NCBI GenBank assembly: GCA_028292305.1
Contig: JAQGMQ010000168.1
Span: 1 to 5,832, forward strand
Reading direction: 5' to 3'
DNA: 5,832 nt
Source of the DNA: Rhodoferax sp.
GTDB lineage: Bacteria > Pseudomonadota > Gammaproteobacteria > Burkholderiales > Burkholderiaceae_C
Part shown: positions 5,484-5,832 of the stretch, piece by piece
Layout of the letters: each line of letters opens with the position of its first letter
Position numbering within the stretch: position 1 is the first letter of the stretch
Notes under the pieces: model-generated
What the model was told of the DNA's origin: nothing
What the model saw: only the letters and a program-made list of their open reading frames with translations
The model's database searches: none
Position numbers and translations under genes: made by a program

Positions 5484-5832
5484 CTAGAAAGCGACAGGCT
5501 TCAATGGATGGCGAGTATGCCAGTGCACCACGCCGTCATATTCCGACAGCTCGATCTTCACCAGTCCGCCGCGGCAGGGGCCACCGCCGCAGTGGCCCGT
5601 GTCCGGCCGGTACACAGCCCCGTGGGTGGCGCACATCAGCCATTCGCCGCTGTCGTCGAAGAGGCGGTTCGGCTGGTAGTCCATCTCCATCGGCACATGG
5701 CTGCAACGGTTCAGATAGGCGTGAGCCTGGCCGTTGTACCGAATGGCAAAGGCGCGGCAGGTCTGGCCCAGGTACAACACGTCGAAGGGCACGGCCTCGC
5801 CGCCGTTGGCCAGGTCGCGGCTGTTGCACAAG
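5484..5832 (-). CDS. Rieske [2Fe-2S] ferredoxin-like protein, 5' end cut by window edge
   Basis: Only the last ~115 residues are inside the window; the frame is open through the right edge and the true start lies beyond it. It ends in TAG at 5486-5484. The Rieske cluster ligands are visible: Cys and His in RCSHVPMEMD, then, after 21 residues, Cys and His in MCATHGAVY (pattern C-x-H-x21-C-x2-H). PDTGHCGGGPCRGGLVKIEL follows, with two further cysteines. This is a small stand-alone Rieske protein of the ferredoxin/NirD type that carries single electrons in the cytoplasm. The partner oxidoreductase is not in view. It is directly upstream of sppA on the same strand, but no functional link is evident. 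The fold and cluster are well supported; the physiological role is unknown. Confidence 0.93.
   Translation of the reverse strand, partial: LCNSRDLANGGEAVPFDVLYLGQTCRAFAIRYNGQAHAYLNRCSHVPMEMDYQPNRLFDDSGEWLMCATHGAVYRPDTGHCGGGPCRGGLVKIELSEYDGVVHWHTRHPLKPVAF

Noticed and set aside
5829..5831. TTG at the right edge as the start of the Rieske gene
   Set aside because: It is just the first complete codon at the window edge. The homologous region reads on upstream, so the true start is outside the window.

Overview
This window looks like ordinary core chromosome from a GC-rich betaproteobacterium, most likely Burkholderiales (a Comamonadaceae-type genome). The evidence is strong GC bias at third codon positions, the protein sequences, and the gene order yceF / yceD-rpmF-plsX-fabH. 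That order is also known from E. coli. No mobile element, CRISPR array, tRNA or rRNA was seen.

Layout, left to right. The minus strand of positions 1-3012 reads as one cluster in the order yceD (rRNA/ribosome-associated DUF177 protein), rpmF (ribosomal protein L32), plsX (phosphate acyltransferase), fabH (ketoacyl-ACP synthase III). fabH runs off the left edge. The cluster joins ribosome synthesis to the start of fatty-acid and phospholipid synthesis. Its non-coding signals are the most informative non-protein parts of the window. There is a perfect TATAAT box with a roughly 180-nt hairpin-bearing leader ahead of rpmF. An intrinsic-terminator-like hairpin has the rpmF stop codon in its loop. 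Two more hairpins lie just ahead of plsX.

Divergent from yceD, separated by only 25 bp, is a plus-strand pair: yceF (Maf-family nucleotide pyrophosphatase) and an RsmI-like tetrapyrrole-methylase-family methyltransferase. They overlap by 4 bp (GTGA). These face a minus-strand pair at the right side across a 15-bp convergent gap: a membrane-anchored short-form SppA (S49) peptidase, preceded upstream by a Rieske [2Fe-2S] protein that is cut by the right edge.

I see no convincing undescribed system. Every protein-coding gene belongs to a recognisable family. The observations worth checking are regulatory: the attenuator-like rpmF terminator, the rpmF leader, the plsX leader hairpins, and the uncertain role of the RsmI-like paralogue. 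The long plus-strand frames across the left 3 kb are antisense shadows of the real genes.
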